A stretch of DNA of 64,000 nucleotides, taken from Paraburkholderia haematera (lineage in GTDB: Bacteria; Pseudomonadota; Gammaproteobacteria; Burkholderiales; Burkholderiaceae). Below, piece after piece: positions 34,298 through 43,364 of this stretch. The position numbers and the translations under genes are program-made. The notes under the pieces were generated by a model. The model did no database searches. It was not told the DNA's origin and saw nothing but the letters and a program-made list of their open reading frames with translations. The stretch is taken from positions 62,001-126,000 of the forward strand of contig NZ_CAJNBK010000005.1 in assembly GCF_905220975.1 (NCBI RefSeq), in the 5' to 3' direction. The number at the start of each line of letters is the position of its first letter. The stretch's first letter is position 1.

Positions 34298-36157
34298 ATG
34301 ATCTCGATCTCCTATTCGCACGAGCGCCAGCATCGGTTCGCCTGTGCGCTCGACTCCGCCCTCGGCCATCTGGTGGAGATTCCCGCCGCCTTGCTGGTGC
34401 TTGCGGAAATCGTCGTATTGCTTGCCGGTGTGACGAGCCGTTATCTGCTGCACGCGCCGCTCGTCTGGTCTGATGAACTCGCTTCCATGCTGTTCCTGTG
34501 GCTCGCCATGCTAGGCGCCGTGATCGCCTTGCGGCGCGGCGAGCATATGCGGATGACGGCGCTGGTCGGCATGGCGTCGCCGGGTGTGCGCGCCTTTCTC
34601 GACGTGGTCGCGATCGCCGCACCGATCGCGTTCCTTGCGATGGTGATCGGTCCGGCGATCAGCTTCGCGCAGGACGAGGCGTTCATCACCACGCCGGCAC
34701 TCGAATTGTCGAACTCGTGGCGCGCGGCGGCATTGCCGGTCGGCTCGGCGCTGATGCTGGTGGTGGCCGTGGTACGGCTCGCGCGCATGGGCAACTGGCG
34801 GCTGACGCTTGGCGCGATCGTGACGGTCGGCGCGCTGGTCGGCATCTTCATTGCGCTGGGACCGCTGTTCCGCGATCTCGGCAATATCAACCTGCTGATT
34901 TTCTTTGTCGGCCTGGTCGCGCTCGGCGTGCTGAGCGGAGTGCCGATTGCCTTTTCGTTCGGACTCGCCACCTTCGGCTATCTCGCGTTGACCACCAATA
35001 CGCCGATGCCGGTGGTGGTCGGGCGAATGGATGAGGGTATGTCGCATCTGATCCTGCTCTCGGTACCGCTCTTCGTGTTTCTCGGCCAGTTGATCGAGAT
35101 GACCGGCATGGCCGCGGCGATGATCGCGTTCCTCGCGAGCCTGCTGGGGCACGTGCGTGGCGGCCTGTCGTATGTGCTGGTCGGCGCGATGTATCTGGTG
35201 TCGGGCATCTCGGGCTCGAAAGCCGCGGATATGGCGGCGGTCGCGCCCGTGTTGTTTCCCGAAATGAAAGCGCGCGGTGCGAAGCCGGGCGATCTGGTGG
35301 CGTTGCTCGCCGCGACCGGCGCGCAGACCGAGACAATTCCGCCGAGCCTCGTGCTGATCACGCTCGGCTCGGTGACCGGCGTGTCGATTTCGGCGCTCTT
35401 CACGGGCGGCATGCTGCCGGGCATCGTGCTCGCGATGACCTTGTGCATTGTGGTGCAGTGGCGTTATCGGCGCGAAGACATGTCAGGCGTCAAACGTGCG
35501 ACGGGCGTCGAGATCCTGCGCAAGTTCGTCATCGCGTTTCCTGCCATCGCCCTGCCGTTCGTGATTCGCGCAGCGGTGGTCGAAGGGATCGCGACGGCCA
35601 CCGAAGTCTCGACGATCGGCATTGCCTATGCGGTGCTGGCCGGCCTGCTGATCTATCGCCGTTTCGAGTGGAAGCGGCTCAAGCCGATGCTTATCGACAC
35701 CGCAACGTTGTCTGGAGCGATTCTGCTGATTATCGGCGCGGCGACGAGCATGGCGTGGGCCTTGACCCAATCGGGTTTCTCGGGACAGCTTGCGCAGACG
35801 CTCGGTGGTTTGCCTGGCGGCGCGGCGATGTTCATGGCCGCTTCCATCTGCGTGTTCGTGATTCTCGGCAGCGTGCTGGAGGGCATACCGGCGATCGTGC
35901 TGTTCGGTCCGCTGATGTTCCCGATCGCGCGGCAAATGGGCATTCACGATGTGCACTACGCCATGGTGGTGATTCTGTCGATGGGCGTCGGCCTGTTCGC
36001 ACCGCCGTTTGGTGTGGGCTACTACTCGGCTTGTGCGGTCAGCCGCATCCATCCGGACGAAGGAATGAAGCCGATTCTCGGCTACATCGCCGCGTTGATG
36101 GTCGGTCTGATCATCGTTGCCGCGGTGCCGTGGATTTCGACCGGCTTCCTGCATTGA
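34298..36157 (+). CDS. TRAP transporter fused small and large permease (DctQ-DctM)
   Basis: The 619-residue inner-membrane protein fuses a four-helix DctQ part (~1-165, VWSDELASMLFLWLAMLGAVIALRRGEHM) to a DctM part (~185-619, with VPLFVFLGQLIEMTGMA, SGISGSKAADMAAVAPVL, PPFGVGYYSACAVSRIHP). Both subunits are usually separate; fusions are a known variant. It uses a sodium gradient to import the ligand delivered by the DctP protein encoded just upstream. Start ATG 34298. Confidence 0.92.
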   Translation: MISISYSHERQHRFACALDSALGHLVEIPAALLVLAEIVVLLAGVTSRYLLHAPLVWSDELASMLFLWLAMLGAVIALRRGEHMRMTALVGMASPGVRAFLDVVAIAAPIAFLAMVIGPAISFAQDEAFITTPALELSNSWRAAALPVGSALMLVVAVVRLARMGNWRLTLGAIVTVGALVGIFIALGPLFRDLGNINLLIFFVGLVALGVLSGVPIAFSFGLATFGYLALTTNTPMPVVVGRMDEGMSHLILLSVPLFVFLGQLIEMTGMAAAMIAFLASLLGHVRGGLSYVLVGAMYLVSGISGSKAADMAAVAPVLFPEMKARGAKPGDLVALLAATGAQTETIPPSLVLITLGSVTGVSISALFTGGMLPGIVLAMTLCIVVQWRYRREDMSGVKRATGVEILRKFVIAFPAIALPFVIRAAVVEGIATATEVSTIGIAYAVLAGLLIYRRFEWKRLKPMLIDTATLSGAILLIIGAATSMAWALTQSGFSGQLAQTLGGLPGGAAMFMAASICVFVILGSVLEGIPAIVLFGPLMFPIARQMGIHDVHYAMVVILSMGVGLFAPPFGVGYYSACAVSRIHPDEGMKPILGYIAALMVGLIIVAAVPWISTGFLH

Positions 36158-36167
36158 TCCGCTGATG

Positions 36168-36204
36168 TACGAGGCTGCGTTTGCAGCCTCGTATGAAGTT
36201 TTTT
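36168..36204 (+). terminator. Intrinsic terminator after the TRAP genes
   Basis: TACGAGGCTGC (36168-36178) and GCAGCCTCGTA (36183-36193) form a perfect 11-bp stem with a GTTT loop, followed by TGAAG and six T. It separates the TRAP operon from the full-length transketolase gene 74 bases on. Confidence 0.88.
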
Positions 36205-36277
36205 CGCTCAATCCGATTCAATCCGCTTTGATTGCCGCCGCCCTGCGTGCCAGGCCGACGTAGAGGAGCCTTTTGTC

Positions 36278-38341
36278 ATGTCCACCACTGAAGCGCAGTC
36301 CGCTGCACCGATTGCTTCGCATGCTTCGCATGCTTCGACTTTGCCGTTGCCGCGAGCCGTTGTTGTGCAGACGCCGCCGTTGCCGCTCGCCGACGCGATC
36401 CGCTTCCTCTCCATCGACGCGATCCTGCAAGCCGGCGAAGGCCACCAAGGTGTGCCGCTCGGCATGGCTGAAATCGCAACGGCGCTCTTCACCCGGCACC
36501 TGAAATTCAATCCCGCCGATCCGACCTGGCCGGATCGCGACCGCTTCGTGCTGTCCAACGGACACGGTTCGCTGTTGCTGTATTCGCTGCTTTACTTAAC
36601 CGGTTATGCGGCGATCGGCCTTGACCAGTTGAAGACCTTCCGCGAACTCGGCTCGCATTGCGCGGGGCATCCGGAGTACGAACCGGCGCATGGTATCGAA
36701 GTGACCACCGGCCCGCTCGGACAGGGCATCGCGAACGCGTTCGGCATGGCCATTGCCGAAGCGTATCTCGCGGCGAAATTCGGCAGCGAGCTCGTCGATC
36801 ACTACACGTATGCGTTCGTCGGCGACGGTTGTCTGCAGGAGGGCATCGGTCAGGAGATGATTTCGCTGGCCGGGCATCTGCGGCTGGGCAAACTGATTCT
36901 CTGCTGGGACGACAACCAGATCACCGACGACGGCAGCACCTCACTCTCTATCAGCGAGGACGTCTGCGCACGCTTTCGCGTCGGCGGTTGGCAGGTGATC
37001 GAAGTCGATGGTCACGATCTCGAGGCAGTCTCCGCCGCGTTGACGATTGCGCGCGCGGACCCGCGGCCATCGATGATCGCGTGCAAGACGGTGATCGGCC
37101 GCGGTATCGCGCGATTGCAAGGGCAGCGTGGCGGGCATAGCGGCAAGCTGTTTCAGGCGGATGCCGAGGCGGCACGCGAACAACTCGGCTGGCCGCATGC
37201 ACCGTTCGACGTGCCCGCCGACGTCCTGAACGCATGGCGCGAAGCAGGTCGGCGCAGCAGCGAGGAATACAACGCGTGGCACGCGCGCCTCGCCGCGTTG
37301 CCGGACGCGCAGTGCGCCGAGTTCGAGCGGGTCCAGGCGGGCGGCTTGCCGGAAGGCTGGCGCGACGTGCTCGACGCTTACCGCAAGCGCGCCGTGGACC
37401 GCGATGAGCCGCAGTCTGGCATTACCGTGTCTGGCGAGATCAGCGATCTGTTTGCGCCGCTGCTGCCTGAGCGCATGGTGGGTTGCGCCGATCTCGAAGC
37501 GCCCACGGGCCACAAGCGCCAGTTGCACGCCTTCACTGCCGATGACCGCAGCGGTGCGTACGTCCATTGCGGCGTGCGCGAACATCTGATGGGCGCGATG
37601 GCCAACGGCATGGCTGCGCACGGCGGTATCGTCGCGACCAGCGTCACCTACCTCGCATTTTCCGACTATCAGCGTGCGGCGATGCGCATGGCCGCATTGA
37701 TGGGCTTGCCGGTGCACTTCGTGTTCAGCCACGACTCGATCGGCGTCGGCAAGAACGGGCCGACGCATCAACCCGTTGAAATTCTCGCCTCGTTGCGCGC
37801 GATGCCGAACATGCGCGTGTTGCGTCCCGCGGATGCGGTGGAGGCTGCGGAGTGCTGGGCGCTCGCTCTTGAGCATCGGCACGGTCCGAGTACGCTGGTT
37901 TTCGCCAGGCAGGCGTTGCCGCTGGTGCGTCGGGAGCACAGCACCGAGTCGTTGTCGCGCCGCGGTGCTTATGTGCTGGCCGAAGCGGAGGGCGGCGCGC
38001 GTGTCGTGACGTTGCTTGCCACCGGCTCAGAGGTCGCGCTGGCGTCGCAGGCGCGCCGCCAGTTACAGGAAGAGGGCATTGCGACCGCCGTGGTGTCGAT
38101 GCCGTGTTGGGAAATCTTCGATGCACAGGACGCCGACTATCGTGCAGCGGTATTAGGTTCAAACACGGTGCGCGTCGGTATCGAGGCTGCACTGCGTTTC
38201 GGTTGGGACCGCTATCTGGGCGAGCGCGGCGGTTTTGTCGGGATGACCGGATTCGGTGCATCGGCTTCCGCGGAGACGCTGTACGCGCACTTCGATATCA
38301 CCGCGCAGCATGTCGTGACCGAAGCAAAGCGGCATCTGTAA
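36278..38341 (+). CDS. Full-length transketolase homologue with altered substrate pocket
   Basis: The 687-residue protein has the complete transketolase order: DRDRFVLSNGHGSLL, GHPEYEPAHGIEVTTGPLGQG, FVGDGCLQEG with the Asn of CWDDNQIT, catalytic Glu in HCGVREHLMGAMANG, and a C-terminal domain with LLATGSEVAL and GMTGFGASASAE. Against yeast transketolase (from memory) Arg359 and Ser386 of the phosphate pocket appear lost, and the GEDGPTHQP loop reads GKNGPTHQP, changing Asp477 to Asn; Arg528 (ARQAL) and His469 (HDSIG) remain. The natural substrate may be non-phosphorylated. GAGGAG precedes the ATG. The N-terminus has about 30 extra, low-complexity residues. Confidence 0.9.
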   Translation: MSTTEAQSAAPIASHASHASTLPLPRAVVVQTPPLPLADAIRFLSIDAILQAGEGHQGVPLGMAEIATALFTRHLKFNPADPTWPDRDRFVLSNGHGSLLLYSLLYLTGYAAIGLDQLKTFRELGSHCAGHPEYEPAHGIEVTTGPLGQGIANAFGMAIAEAYLAAKFGSELVDHYTYAFVGDGCLQEGIGQEMISLAGHLRLGKLILCWDDNQITDDGSTSLSISEDVCARFRVGGWQVIEVDGHDLEAVSAALTIARADPRPSMIACKTVIGRGIARLQGQRGGHSGKLFQADAEAAREQLGWPHAPFDVPADVLNAWREAGRRSSEEYNAWHARLAALPDAQCAEFERVQAGGLPEGWRDVLDAYRKRAVDRDEPQSGITVSGEISDLFAPLLPERMVGCADLEAPTGHKRQLHAFTADDRSGAYVHCGVREHLMGAMANGMAAHGGIVATSVTYLAFSDYQRAAMRMAALMGLPVHFVFSHDSIGVGKNGPTHQPVEILASLRAMPNMRVLRPADAVEAAECWALALEHRHGPSTLVFARQALPLVRREHSTESLSRRGAYVLAEAEGGARVVTLLATGSEVALASQARRQLQEEGIATAVVSMPCWEIFDAQDADYRAAVLGSNTVRVGIEAALRFGWDRYLGERGGFVGMTGFGASASAETLYAHFDITAQHVVTEAKRHL

Positions 38342-38353
38342 ATCTACAAGGAC

Positions 38354-39325
38354 ATGAACATGCATAAGATCGCCTTTCTCGACCGCGCCACGCTCGCCCC
38401 GCAAATCGTGTTGCGCGAACCGCGCTTCGATCATCACTTGATCGAGTATGACAACACGACACCTGAGCAGGTGTTGGAGCGGCTCGCCGGGGTATCGATC
38501 GCCATCACCAACAAGGTGACCCTGACGCAAGAGGTGCTCGATCAATTGCCCGATCTGAAGCTTGTCGCTGTCGCCGCCACGGGCACCGATTGCGTCGACA
38601 AAGCAGCCTGCCGGCGACTCGGTATCGCGGTGAGCAATATTCGCGGCTATGCGATCAACACTGTGCCCGAGCACACCTTTGCGCTGATCCTTGCACTTCG
38701 GCGCAACCTGATCGCGTACCGCGACGACGTGCTCGCAGGCGAGTGGCAGAAGTCCGGGCAGTTCTGCTTTTTCACGCATGCGATTCACGATCTGGCCGGC
38801 GCGCGGCTTGGCATCATTGGCGAAGGGGTGTTGGGGCAACGCGTCGCGGAAATCGGCAAAGCCTTCGGCATGCTGCCGATGTTCGCCGCGCACAAAGGGA
38901 GAGAGGGCCTCGGCCCGCTCTACACGCCGTGGGACGAGGTGCTTGCAACCAGCGATATCATCACCGTGCACAGTCCTTTGACACCGAACACGCGGAACAT
39001 GCTGGCCATGCCCGAGTTCCGCGCAATGAAAAGGAAGCCGTTGATCATCAACACGGCGCGCGGCGGTCTGGTCGACGAGGACGCATTAGTGCAGGCGCTT
39101 GACGAAGGGTTGATCAGCGGTGCGGGTTTTGATGTGACCGCGAGCGAACCGCCGCGTGACGACAATCCGCTGATGCGCGTGGCCGGCCGCCCGAACGTCA
39201 TTCTGACGCCGCACGTGGCATGGGCATCGGACGAGGCGCAACAGCGTCTTGCCGATCAATTAATGGACAACATTGAAAACTTCGTCAACAGTGCGCCGAC
39301 CAATCTGGTGTCAGGGTCGTATTGA
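38354..39325 (+). CDS. D-2-hydroxyacid dehydrogenase (hydroxypyruvate/glyoxylate reductase-like)
   Basis: The 323-residue NAD(P)H enzyme has the Rossmann motif GIIGEGVLG and the catalytic triad of the family: Arg in NTARGGLVDEDAL, Glu in TASEPP, and His in LTPHVAWAS. AATGTDCVDKAACRRLGIAVSNIRGYA is the substrate-loop region. Glycerate dehydrogenase or hydroxypyruvate reductase activity is likely. It lies 12 bases after the transketolase stop, so they form an operon. Hydroxypyruvate is a classic transketolase donor, which would link the two activities. Confidence 0.9.
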   Translation: MNMHKIAFLDRATLAPQIVLREPRFDHHLIEYDNTTPEQVLERLAGVSIAITNKVTLTQEVLDQLPDLKLVAVAATGTDCVDKAACRRLGIAVSNIRGYAINTVPEHTFALILALRRNLIAYRDDVLAGEWQKSGQFCFFTHAIHDLAGARLGIIGEGVLGQRVAEIGKAFGMLPMFAAHKGREGLGPLYTPWDEVLATSDIITVHSPLTPNTRNMLAMPEFRAMKRKPLIINTARGGLVDEDALVQALDEGLISGAGFDVTASEPPRDDNPLMRVAGRPNVILTPHVAWASDEAQQRLADQLMDNIENFVNSAPTNLVSGSY

Positions 39326-39760
39326 CTGACCCGATCGCATCCACTAGATCGCGAAGAAAACTAGCGCGTTGCCGACAAAAAGCTGACCGCACCGGACGAG
39401 AAGGTTCTCGCTCGCCAACTGAATGTTCCACGAATGTTCCATAGGAGCGCCCCGTAGCGCCCCGTGGCCGCGGGCGCGGGCGCGAAAAATGCTCGTGCAT
39501 TCCGGACTATTTCGATCGGACCCTCGCAACGGTTCTGCAGAGATTGCTTTTTCGCATTAGCATAGAGGGGTGTCCCGTGCCGTCCGGTGAAGTGAATCAT
39601 CGGACCCTTGCCGCTGGACCATCAACGTGTGCGGGTCGCGCAGATCATCCCCACATCAGTTCATCGTTGGCTTACGCCGCGACCCTGCCGTTCAACGTGG
39701 TTGTTGAGTTGACGGCCATCATCAATCCAATCGCATCGATTGAACGAAACGTTGGTTAAT
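39326..39760. other. Intergenic region with short tandem repeats
   Basis: No gene recognised in 435 bases. It contains GAATTGTTCCA-like direct repeats: GAATGTTCCA at 39421-39430 and 39432-39441, then AGCGCCCCGT twice in tandem at 39446-39465, followed by a GC-rich stretch. Confidence 0.55.
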
Positions 39761-40465
39761 ATGAGGAAAGTACGTACATCATTGATTGTCGGAGTGCTTA
39801 TCGTCGAGGTGGTGTTCGGCGCTTTTTTACTGTTGTACAGAGGCCCTCACTCGTCGGCCGACACCGACGACACGACAAATAGCCCAGCGGAATTGGCCGC
39901 GACTTCCTCGCAATCGGGTGACACCCATGTGACGGCGGGAAGTGTGGTCGGCGCGGCATCTCTCTCCGGCAACACGGCGGCGTCTGTCAACACAGCGCCG
40001 TCCGTCAACACAGCGCCGTCCATCAACGCAGCGCCGTCCGTCAACGCAGCGACTGAACCTGAGCAGTCTACGAGCGGGACAGTGGCAACTCAATCCGGTG
40101 TGCCAGCTACAACAGCCGGCGCACCAACTACCACAGCCGCCATGCAAGCGCCGCGACCGAACACGCGTACGCACGCATCGGTGGCCGTGCATGGTTATGG
40201 TGAGTCGAAGGTCGACCCCGTGCCGCGAACCGAAAGCAGGCGTGACAGTCTGTATCGTCACGGCTCGACTCCGGTCGCGTCTTCATTCACGGACGAGTTG
40301 GTCAAAGAGTCCGCGAAACTCGATCCGGCATTACCGCCGCCGCCCCAACAAACCAGCCGTAACGACCCGTATCGTGCGGGTTCGAATCCGGTTGCGGCCG
40401 CAATGACTGATCAACTGGTGCGAGAGTCCGCGAAACTCGATCCGGCGCTGCCGCCGCCGAACTAG
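39761..40465 (+). CDS. Membrane-anchored repeat protein of unknown function
   Basis: The 234-residue protein has one N-terminal membrane helix (SLIVGVLIVEVVFGAFLLLY) and a long Ser/Thr/Ala/Pro-rich extracytoplasmic part. It has a short repeat of the type NTAPSV/NAAPSV (about residues 72-92) and a larger C-terminal duplication in which two ~33-residue copies share YRxGSxPVA, then TDxLVxESAKLDPALPPP. No enzyme motif. The ATG at 39761 was preferred to an in-frame TTG at 39740. Unlike its neighbours it looks fast-evolving. Role unknown; a periplasmic spacer or wall-associated protein is plausible. Confidence 0.65.
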   Translation: MRKVRTSLIVGVLIVEVVFGAFLLLYRGPHSSADTDDTTNSPAELAATSSQSGDTHVTAGSVVGAASLSGNTAASVNTAPSVNTAPSINAAPSVNAATEPEQSTSGTVATQSGVPATTAGAPTTTAAMQAPRPNTRTHASVAVHGYGESKVDPVPRTESRRDSLYRHGSTPVASSFTDELVKESAKLDPALPPPPQQTSRNDPYRAGSNPVAAAMTDQLVRESAKLDPALPPPN

Positions 40466-40504
40466 TCCGACATGAAGTCAACGCGGGGCACGATGCGTGG
40501 GAGG

Positions 40505-41026
40505 CTACCGGTAGAACACGTAGTCCGCGAGATAGGGCGAGCTTCCGGGTTGATGTTCCGTTGAGCACGGAGCCGTCGGCGCTAACCCGCCGACGGTATG
40601 CACGCGCTGCACATATCTCACCGCCGAAAGTGTGCCGCTACCGGACGTGCTATGCGTTTCGAGCAATAGCTGGGGAATGCTCGCCCGTGTTTCGCTGGGT
40701 TGCTGTGCGAGTACGCGGCCGACTATCCGGCTGCCATCTTCCGCCTCCCACGACGGCCCCGCGCCATGCCGGACCGCAGCGTGGCCGCTCGTGTCGTAGA
40801 GCGTTGCTTGTGGGCTTTTGAACACCCATCCCAGACGACGCTGCGCGTCGAATTCACACGAATAGTTCTGTACGCCGGAGGCCGCGAGTGTCATCACGCG
40901 CTCGGCCTGGGGTGGGTCGATCGATGCACTTACGGGACTGGCGGGCGGTATGGCACATGCGGCCAGCATGGATGTGGCAATGGCTGTGAAGCTTGCTTGC
41001 GAGATATTCCTGAGCATGGATGTCAC
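40505..41026 (-). CDS. DUF3455 lipoprotein
   Basis: The 173-residue protein has a lipoprotein signal with lipobox LAAC (ATSMLAACAIPP). The mature part reads GVQNYSCEF, GWVFKSPQATLYD, GAGPSWEAEDGSRIVGRVL and RYVQRVHTVGGLAP, the pattern of DUF3455 proteins found in Burkholderia and fungi. Function unknown; exported. It is followed on the same strand, upstream at 41066, by a TAXI protein gene with 40 bases between, so the two may be cotranscribed. Confidence 0.82.
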   Translation of the reverse strand: MTSMLRNISQASFTAIATSMLAACAIPPASPVSASIDPPQAERVMTLAASGVQNYSCEFDAQRRLGWVFKSPQATLYDTSGHAAVRHGAGPSWEAEDGSRIVGRVLAQQPSETRASIPQLLLETHSTSGSGTLSAVRYVQRVHTVGGLAPTAPCSTEHQPGSSPYLADYVFYR

Positions 41027-41065
41027 CTCGAGTTACGCACGGCGCATGGCGATTGCGCCGTGCTG

Positions 41066-42403
41066 CTATTGCTCCCGCGCTATCCGGGAAATCCGGTCCC
41101 TGACTACGCCAATCGCCTGTTTGAGCGCGTAAACGTCCTGGAAATAACGCTGCGGCATGCGGATCTCATTGGCGTACGCATCGATGTGCTCGATCTCATC
41201 TCGCCATTGCGCAATCTGGTCGCGGGTTGGATGGCTGTTTTTCCATATTTCATCTTCGAGCGCCTTGATCTCGCGATACCAGACAATCAGGCGTTTCTTG
41301 ATGCGCGCCTCCGCCATGCGCGGCAACGCCTGGAGCAGACCCAGCAGCAAGGCCATGAAGGGCAGCAGAATCAGCAGACGCCTTTCGATAAAGCTGGCCA
41401 GCCAGAATGGCAGATAACGCTGCAGGAAAGGGCGCCCCGTTTTGAAGTACCGCTCGCTTTCTCCGGAAATGGGAAATTCCTCGGTTCTCAGATTGGGAAA
41501 CACGCCAAGCGGCGTGAAGTAATCTTCGCCGCCGTGGACGGTTTTGGCGGCGTCCAACAAGAGGTAGGCGAGCGCGGGGTGCAGCGTGTCCTTGGAGACG
41601 AGCAACGCGGTGGCGGCGAGCAGCGTCACGTCGGATTGCGGCAGATCGTTGACGATGCTGGTGGCGGCGCGTGGAAAAATAACTTTCGAGAGCGACGGGA
41701 ATTTCTGCACCAGCGCATCGGCTTGCGCAAAACTCATCAGCTTGAGATCGCTGTTCAGCAGTGTTGTCTGCATGGGGGCATCGGGCCTGCCGATAAAGAA
41801 GGCCGCATCCAGTTGGCCGTTTTCGAGAGCTTGATAGGATTTGGCGGCGTCCATTTCGAGCAGCGTTGTATTGTCCCGTGTGATGCCGCTGTACCCGAGC
41901 AATACCTGGGAGACGTTCAGCAGTCCGCTGCCAGAAACACCGATTGAAATTTTCTTGCCGCGGAGTTGTGCCAGCCGGTTGATGGTGGACGGGCCGCGGT
42001 AGAACACCCAGATCGGCTCATAGGAGACGGCGGCGATGGTCTGCAGATGATCGGTTTCTTTGGGACTGGTGGTGCCGGACTGGATAAAGCCCACTTCGTA
42101 TTCGCTGTCCGGATCCTTCAGCCGCTGATAGTTTTCAGTCGAACCCGACGAACTGCGGATATCGAGCGTAATGCCATCGCGCTTCAGAATGGGCGCATAA
42201 CGATCTGCAAAGCCGCGGTAGATCCCGTTGTCCGCTCCGGTCGTGATGACGATCGTGTGGCGGAAGGCCGGCTCGAGTATCACCGTGAGTCCCCATCCTA
42301 GCGCGGCCGTCAGCAGTATTGCGCCGGCAATGAGAAGCCGCCGGCGACCCGGTGTCATAGGGGTTTTTTCATTGCGATGAAGCGCTGGGTTGTGCCTGGG
42401 CAT
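41066..42403 (-). CDS. TAXI-family TRAP solute-binding protein with C-terminal membrane helix
   Basis: The 445-residue protein has an N-terminal membrane anchor (RRRLLIAGAILLTAALGWGLTVI), a TAXI-type binding domain (~45-320: ITTGADNGIYRGFADRYAPIL, IGVSGSGLLNVSQVLLGY) and a second membrane helix (RRLLILLPFMALLLGLLQAL) before a ~90-residue helical cytoplasmic tail. ATG 42403 has GGGAGAGG eight bases upstream; 42358 is an alternative. No TRAP permease gene is nearby, so it may serve as a membrane-bound sensor rather than a transporter subunit. Confidence 0.85.
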   Translation of the reverse strand: MPRHNPALHRNEKTPMTPGRRRLLIAGAILLTAALGWGLTVILEPAFRHTIVITTGADNGIYRGFADRYAPILKRDGITLDIRSSSGSTENYQRLKDPDSEYEVGFIQSGTTSPKETDHLQTIAAVSYEPIWVFYRGPSTINRLAQLRGKKISIGVSGSGLLNVSQVLLGYSGITRDNTTLLEMDAAKSYQALENGQLDAAFFIGRPDAPMQTTLLNSDLKLMSFAQADALVQKFPSLSKVIFPRAATSIVNDLPQSDVTLLAATALLVSKDTLHPALAYLLLDAAKTVHGGEDYFTPLGVFPNLRTEEFPISGESERYFKTGRPFLQRYLPFWLASFIERRLLILLPFMALLLGLLQALPRMAEARIKKRLIVWYREIKALEDEIWKNSHPTRDQIAQWRDEIEHIDAYANEIRMPQRYFQDVYALKQAIGVVRDRISRIAREQ

Positions 42404-42641
42404 TGTTCGCCTCTCCCGTTCGGCGCTGCTCGCCAGGTTTCTGCCGCGCGCAATCGACGCGGAGAAAGCGTCGGGGCGGCAGCGTTGTCTATCGTTGCAG
42501 GCGACGCCGCGAAGTTCGTCGCGTGCAGCGTGGCCTTGCCGTGCCGCTGGTGGTGCCTGACAGCCAGGATGGATAATGCAGTGCCTTGAACGCCTTGTCC
42601 ACTTCCGCACTCAAGATTGCGATCGTTGCGGTGGGTAAATA

Positions 42642-43364
42642 TCAATGCGTCGAGGAGCGTTGCGCGCCATCCGGCACGAAGACATAACCATGACTGCGGA
42701 CGGTCTGGATGAACCTCGGCGCGGAGGGATCCGCTTCGAGGATCCTGCGCAAGCGCCACACCTGGACGTCGATCCCCCGGCCGGTATGATCGTCTTCCGG
42801 GCCGTGCAGTAACGCGAGCAAACACTCCCGGGTCAGCGTACGCATGGGGTTGGTGACGAAGATCCTAAGCAGCGCGAATTCTCCCGCCGATAGCGTGAGT
42901 TGGCTGCTTCCCGTGTGGAGCGTGCGCAACCGGAGATCCAGCGTGAATGGTCCGAATCCGACGACTGCGCATGCTTCCCGCGTGGCGCCCGGGGCAGAGC
43001 GGGTTTGTCGCCGCAAGACGGCCCGCATGCGTGCAAGGAGTTCGCGAGGATTGAACGGTTTGCCGATGCAGTCGTCCGCGCCCATTTCGAGCCCCACGAT
43101 CCGGTCCATGTCGTCGGGCCCCGAGGCCAGAATCACAGGAACGGTGTTGCCCGCGGCGCGCAGTGTGCTCAGCGCTGCCAGGCCGTTCACGCCTTGCATG
43201 ATCTGGTCGAGGACAATCAGATCGGGTGGGTTCCGTTCGATTTGCTCCCCGAGCGACTTCACCTCGTGCAGAACGGAGACGGCCATGCCCTCCCGTCCGA
43301 GAAAGTCGGCCAGTGACCCAAGGAGTTCAACGTCGTCGTCAACGACCAGTATTTGAGTTGTCAT
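42642..43364 (-). CDS. OmpR-family response regulator (orphan)
   Basis: The 240-residue protein has a receiver domain (1-118) with acidic DDD at 9-11, phospho-acceptor Asp53 in IVLDQIM and Lys in IGKPFNP, plus a C-terminal winged helix of OmpR/PhoB type (~135-230: LTLSAGEFALLRIFVTNPMRTLTRECLL, RGIDVQVWRLRRILE, VRSHGYVFVP). No histidine kinase gene adjoins it. It lies upstream of the TAXI protein gene on the same strand with ~240 bases between. Confidence 0.9.
   Translation of the reverse strand: MTTQILVVDDDVELLGSLADFLGREGMAVSVLHEVKSLGEQIERNPPDLIVLDQIMQGVNGLAALSTLRAAGNTVPVILASGPDDMDRIVGLEMGADDCIGKPFNPRELLARMRAVLRRQTRSAPGATREACAVVGFGPFTLDLRLRTLHTGSSQLTLSAGEFALLRIFVTNPMRTLTRECLLALLHGPEDDHTGRGIDVQVWRLRRILEADPSAPRFIQTVRSHGYVFVPDGAQRSSTH

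Noticed and set aside
30392..39325. Sulfoquinovose or apiose transketolase pathway
   Set aside because: No isomerase, kinase or aldolase expected for those pathways is present; only the split transketolase is shared.
40700..41947. 415-codon plus-strand frame across the TAXI gene
   Set aside because: The minus strand holds membrane helices and TAXI motifs; this frame shows none.
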